Positions 5,919-6,283 of a DNA stretch of 6,283 bases are shown here, piece after piece. Position 1 is the first letter of the stretch. Every line of letters starts with the position of its first letter. The position numbers were made by a program, and so were the translations under genes. Source of the stretch: an uncultured Bacteroidales bacterium (GTDB taxonomy: Bacteria > Bacteroidota > Bacteroidia > Bacteroidales > Muribaculaceae); NCBI GenBank assembly GCA_947177325.1, contig CAMWUH010000131.1:1-6283 (forward strand), read 5' to 3'. The notes beneath the pieces were generated by a model that saw only the letters and a list, made by a program, of their open reading frames with translations, was not told the DNA's origin and ran no database searches.

Positions 5919-6283
5919 CTATTTCAGCGCTTCCAGATAGCGCTTGATAGTTTCGGGCAGGCCGAGGTAAAGAGCTTCGGAAATAAGCGCATGGCCAATC
6001 GACACCTCGTTGAGATGAGGCATCCTGGAGTGGAAAAACCCGATATTGTCAAGGCTCAGGTCGTGGCCGGCGTTAACCCCCATTCCAGCGCTGTGAGCAG
6101 CTTTGGATGCAGCCACGAATGGCGCAACGGCTGCCTCGGGATCAGTAGGGTAAAGATCGGCATAAGGCTTGGTGTAAAGCTCTACGCGATCAGCACCGGT
6201 TTTGGCGGCGAGTTTAATATTGTAGATTTAGCTACCCACGAAGATTGAAGCACGAATACAGTCTTCATGAAGGCGGTCAACGA
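5919..6283 (-). pseudogene. pdxJ: Pyridoxine 5'-phosphate synthase PdxJ, 3' part, interrupted by an in-frame stop
   Basis: PdxJ joins 1-deoxyxylulose 5-phosphate and 3-amino-2-oxopropyl phosphate to make pyridoxine 5'-phosphate in vitamin B6 synthesis. The minus-strand frame ending at TAG 5921-5919 reads, in order: GADRVELYTKPYADLY, FVAASKAAHSAGM, then GVNAGHDLSLDNI and the phosphate-site motif VSIGHALIS, ending in IKRYLEALK, as in family members. Further upstream in the same frame HEDCIRASIFV matches the strand before the family's D-A/P-D turn, but the turn itself reads Gly-Ser-stop, with TAA at 6230-6228. The register is kept on both sides, so this is a nonsense change and not a frameshift. 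The 5' part lies beyond the window. Either the gene is broken or the last ~60 bases contain base-calling errors; the 102 codons after the stop look fully conserved, which favours a recent loss or an error. Confidence 0.8.

Noticed and set aside
5991..6248. 85-residue plus-strand open frame opposite pdxJ
   Set aside because: The minus strand carries clear PdxJ motifs across the same bases; this frame is a shadow.

Overview
The window looks like chromosome from a member of the Bacteroidales, and the proteins read most like those of the Muribaculaceae/Prevotella side of that order. This placement rests on protein style (an RsmI-like methylase of the Bacteroidota type, a soluble DUF2156 protein, a pdxJ-exbB-exbD-tonB gene order) and on the absence of clear Shine-Dalgarno sequences. 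No ribosomal or tRNA marker is present to settle it.

Layout: positions 1-215 carry the 3' end of a plus-strand gene whose product ends in a helix-turn-helix. Positions 216-409 hold no gene but a dense array of TGATACA units flanked by inverted arms. From 410 to the right end everything is on the minus strand, so it reads from right to left: the 3' part of pdxJ (vitamin B6 synthesis) with an in-frame stop, an ExbB-type proton channel, an ExbD partner, a TonB-like energy transducer, an RsmI-like SAM methylase, a WalJ/YycJ-type metallo-hydrolase with a long N-terminal tail, a soluble DUF2156 protein, and a small Pro/Gly-rich lipoprotein.

The exbB-exbD-tonB genes form a tight cluster (19-base gap, then a 4-base ATGA overlap) that would make one inner-membrane complex passing proton-motive force to outer-membrane transporters. 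The methylase and hydrolase genes follow at 21- and 24-base gaps and are probably co-transcribed. The DUF2156 gene follows after 76 bases and may have its own promoter. The lipoprotein gene is separated by 126 bases of AT-rich DNA and faces the plus-strand gene convergently across the repeat array.

Most of the window is ordinary core-genome content. The parts that deserve a second look are the TGATACA array next to the HTH-ended gene, the broken 5' side of pdxJ, and the missing acidic residue in the third membrane segment of the ExbB homologue.
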